Assembly (NCBI GenBank): GCA_910585935.1
Contig: CAJUHN010000024.1
Span: 1-24,696 of the forward strand
DNA length: 24,696 nt
Reading direction: 5' to 3'
From: an uncultured Lachnospiraceae bacterium
GTDB taxonomy: Bacteria > Bacillota > Clostridia > Lachnospirales > Lachnospiraceae
How positions within the stretch are numbered: the first letter of the stretch is position 1; the number at the start of each line of letters is the position of its first letter. The translations under genes and the position numbers were made by a program. This document shows, piece after piece, positions 22,759 through 24,696 of the stretch. The notes under the pieces were generated by a model. That model saw only the letters and a program-made list of their open reading frames with translations, ran no database searches and had not been told where the DNA came from.

Positions 22759-23025
22759 ATGGATATAACAACTTTATCAAATAAATATCAGGTCAGTCAG
22801 CTTCAGAAAAATGATTTGGAAGAAATTTATCAGCTTTGCAAATCCAACACCCTTTTTTATAAATATCATCCCCCATTTGCGACAAAGGAAACTATCCTGA
22901 AAGATATGACACTACTGCCAGTGGGAAAGAGCTATGAAGATAAATTTTATATAGGCTTTTGGGATAATAAGAAGATAGAAAGAATAAGAAAAAAATGTAT
23001 TATATTTTTGATTATCAAAATATAA
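22759..23025 (+). pseudogene. Truncated GNAT acetyltransferase
   Basis: From ATG 22759 the first 70 residues (YQVSQLQKNDLEEIYQLCKS, TKETILKDMTLLPVGKSYED, KFYIGFWDNKK) are the N-terminal strands and helices of a GNAT acetyltransferase. The remaining residues (IERIRKKCIIFLIIKI) are unrelated, and the acetyl-CoA binding motif A is missing, so the gene was cut by a deletion or frameshift near 22975. GAAGG precedes the start. It is unlikely to be an enzyme. Confidence 0.65.
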
Positions 23026-23061
23026 GATAAAATTTACTAGATTTGAGAAAGAAGAATTTAT

Positions 23062-24570
23062 ATGATTCCATTAAAGATAGATACATTGCTTGCGGGGCGT
23101 ATAGTGGAGCAAGACCGTGTGGAATATAAAGAAGGATGGAATCCTAATGATATTATTCACACAATTTGTGCATTTGCCAATGATTATAACAACATGAATG
23201 GTGGGTATTTAGTGATTGGAGTAAAGGCAAATGATGGTATTCCAGAGCTACCGCCAAAAGGCTTACCTAAAACAGAAATAGATTCTGTACAACAAGAAAT
23301 ATTTCAGTATTGTAATCAAATAGTACCACGTTATATTCCGAAAATTGAAGTTGTTGATTATCGGAATTTTGGAATATATTTGATATATTTATGGTGTTCT
23401 GCCGGAGATAGTGGACCATATCAAGCACCAATAGATGTTTATATAGAAAAGGGAAAGAAAGCTGATAAACGTATGCAATATTGGATTCGCCCAGCTTCAT
23501 TGACAACTTCTGCAAAGAGAGATGAAATAGCAGAATTGTTTGATAAATTTAATTCTATTCCATTTGATGATCGCATAAATAGAAGAGCAACAATTGATCA
23601 TATCCGCAGAGGATATTTAGAGGATTTTCTCCGTGAAAGTAATAGTTCTCTAGTGGAAGACTTAAATACAAGTTCATTAGAAGAACTTTTGGTTGCAGAA
23701 GAAGTGGCAAACGAAACGGATACAGATCTCAATATTCGTAATATTGGTGTTTTGATGTTTACAGAGAGACCAGATAAATTAATTTTAGGTGCTCAGATTG
23801 ATTTGGTAAAATTCAATACAAAAGAAGCAGAGGCTTCAGATGATTTCATAGAAAAAACTTTTACTGGACCAATCTGGAAACAAGTAAGAAATGCATTAGA
23901 TTATATTAAAACGAATGTAATAGAAGAAAAGGTTGTAAAAATACAAAATCAGGCAGAAGCAGAACGATATTATAATTATCCTTATAATGCACTAGAGGAG
24001 GCATTGGTAAATGCAGTATTTCATAAATCATATCAAGAACCAGAACCTGTTGAAATTCGGATTTATGTGGATAGTATTCAAATTATTAATTATCCGGGAC
24101 TTGCAAAATGGATTAACATGGAGAAATTTGTTGCTGGTAAAGTGAAAGCGCGAAAATATCGTAATCGGCGAATTGGTGAATTATTTAAAGAAATTGATTT
24201 ATCGGAAAAACAAGGAACAGGTATTCCAAAGATTTTACGAGAATTGAAGAAAAATGGTTCTCCTGATCCAGAATTTGAAATGGACGAAGATAGGACATAT
24301 TTAATTACGATTATTCATATTCGAGATGGATTTCAATCAAAAATTAAAATGAGCGATAAAATGAGCGATAAAATGAGCGATAAAGAAAAAATGTTTTATA
24401 GTTTACTTTTACAGGTGTTTGATAGTGAAGATTTCGTGACAACAAAAGTAATGGCAGAATTTACTGGTATGGCAGAATCGACTACTAGACGCTATCTGAC
24501 CAAATTTTGTGATATGAGAATTATTAAATCTGACGGAAAAAATAAAGGAACAAAATATTATCTACTTTAA
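23062..24570 (+). CDS. AlbA_2/AAA_4-type DNA-binding regulator with MSDK repeat linker
   Basis: A 502-residue protein. The N-terminal AlbA_2 (Schlafen-like) domain includes RVEYKEGWNPNDIIHTICAF and GGYLVIGVKANDG (about 18-56). The central ATP-binding-like domain (about 200-430) has YNYPYNALEEALVNAVFHKS, RIYVDSIQIINYPG and KQGTGIPKILREL. Three exact MSDK units follow (24349-24384), then a winged-helix C-terminus (KVMAEFTGMAESTTRRYLTK). The family is usually annotated as a putative transcriptional regulator or ATP-binding protein; targets are unknown. The ribosome site is weak (GAAAGAAG). It has the same layout as the fragment at 19845-20246 and is the intact paralogue. Confidence 0.82.
   Translation: MIPLKIDTLLAGRIVEQDRVEYKEGWNPNDIIHTICAFANDYNNMNGGYLVIGVKANDGIPELPPKGLPKTEIDSVQQEIFQYCNQIVPRYIPKIEVVDYRNFGIYLIYLWCSAGDSGPYQAPIDVYIEKGKKADKRMQYWIRPASLTTSAKRDEIAELFDKFNSIPFDDRINRRATIDHIRRGYLEDFLRESNSSLVEDLNTSSLEELLVAEEVANETDTDLNIRNIGVLMFTERPDKLILGAQIDLVKFNTKEAEASDDFIEKTFTGPIWKQVRNALDYIKTNVIEEKVVKIQNQAEAERYYNYPYNALEEALVNAVFHKSYQEPEPVEIRIYVDSIQIINYPGLAKWINMEKFVAGKVKARKYRNRRIGELFKEIDLSEKQGTGIPKILRELKKNGSPDPEFEMDEDRTYLITIIHIRDGFQSKIKMSDKMSDKMSDKEKMFYSLLLQVFDSEDFVTTKVMAEFTGMAESTTRRYLTKFCDMRIIKSDGKNKGTKYYLL
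24349..24384 (+). repeat. Three in-frame 12-bp tandem repeats (MSDK)
   Basis: ATGAGCGATAAA occurs three times in succession without change, encoding MSDK each time, between the ATPase-like and winged-helix parts of the regulator. Confidence 0.95.
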
Positions 24571-24661
24571 AAAAGGGCTTAATAATATGGGGTAGATTTG
24601 ATAGACTATATTATCTATAGGTGATTGCGAAAGTCAAAAATGGGACGCTCCAGCAAGGAAG

Positions 24662-24696
24662 TATTCCAACGAAGCCGCGCTTTCGCTCCGTTCCAG
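24662..24696. repeat. Right copy of the 35-bp inverted repeat
   Basis: The reverse complement matches 21-55 at 34 of 35 positions, and similarity continues to about 24646 at a lower level (10 of 16). It reaches the last base of the window, so the true element may extend further. It lies about 90 bases after the stop of the last gene. Confidence 0.8.

Noticed and set aside
21..24696. The whole window as one transposon bounded by terminal inverted repeats
   Set aside because: Core genes (yhaM, rlmD) lie inside and no transposase is present; a dispersed hairpin repeat fits better.

Overview
The window looks like chromosome from a low-GC Bacillota, most likely a Lachnospiraceae-type gut Clostridia. 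The grounds are AT-rich coding sequence, strong AGGAGG-type ribosome binding sites, a YhaM/RlmD-type core gene pair and the style of the accessory proteins. No rRNA, tRNA or CRISPR array was seen. The species cannot be named from sequence alone.

Layout. (1) 1-4309 is conserved chromosome: a membrane-anchored HtrA-like protein that has lost all three catalytic residues (327-1643), a YhaM-type OB/HD 3'-5' exoribonuclease (1876-2826) and an RlmD-type 23S rRNA uracil-C5 methyltransferase (2847-4223), closed by a terminator. (2) About 4310-10085 is a decaying mobile-element zone. It holds a phage/ICE-type small protein with an in-frame TAG (4424-4999), a KAP-like P-loop NTPase with an in-frame TGA after Walker B (5249-6991), an apparently intact GNAT gene plus small-protein pair (7326-8041), a ParB N-terminal remnant and a frameshifted gene remnant (8724-10085). 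(3) 10103-18840 is an intact defence island: XRE regulator, zinc-ribbon DUF4145-like protein, hsdM, hsdS, a silent third target-recognition cassette, hsdR and a tyrosine recombinase, ended by a bidirectional terminator. (4) 18845-20297 is more debris: a broken HipA-like kinase gene (minus strand), a possible IS200/IS605-type hairpin, an RHH fragment and the C-terminal part of an AlbA_2/AAA_4-type regulator with a 6x SDQV linker. (5) 20811-24570 is ordinary accessory DNA: a membrane-anchored extracellular protein (DUF6070-like), a Cdd1-type helix-hairpin-helix protein, a truncated GNAT gene and a full-length AlbA_2/AAA_4-type regulator with a 3x MSDK linker. A 35-bp hairpin-forming inverted repeat (34/35 identical) lies at both ends of the window (21-55 and 24662-24696).

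How the genes work together. The centre is a type I restriction-modification operon. Its promoter carries a perfect 9-bp dyad around the -10 box, suggesting autoregulation by the first gene, a small XRE protein. HsdM, HsdS and HsdR would form the methylase/nuclease. Two TRDs in hsdS and a third in the cassette behind it are bounded by near-identical direct repeats, and a tyrosine recombinase is encoded next door, so specificity switching by TRD replacement is the most interesting hypothesis here. The motif CAGCGTAAG in the hsdS repeats recurs beside the recombinase gene, and a variant lies inverted on its other side. Four separate in-frame stops (TAG, TGA, TAG, TGA) in otherwise family-like reading frames are best read as decay, not recoding.
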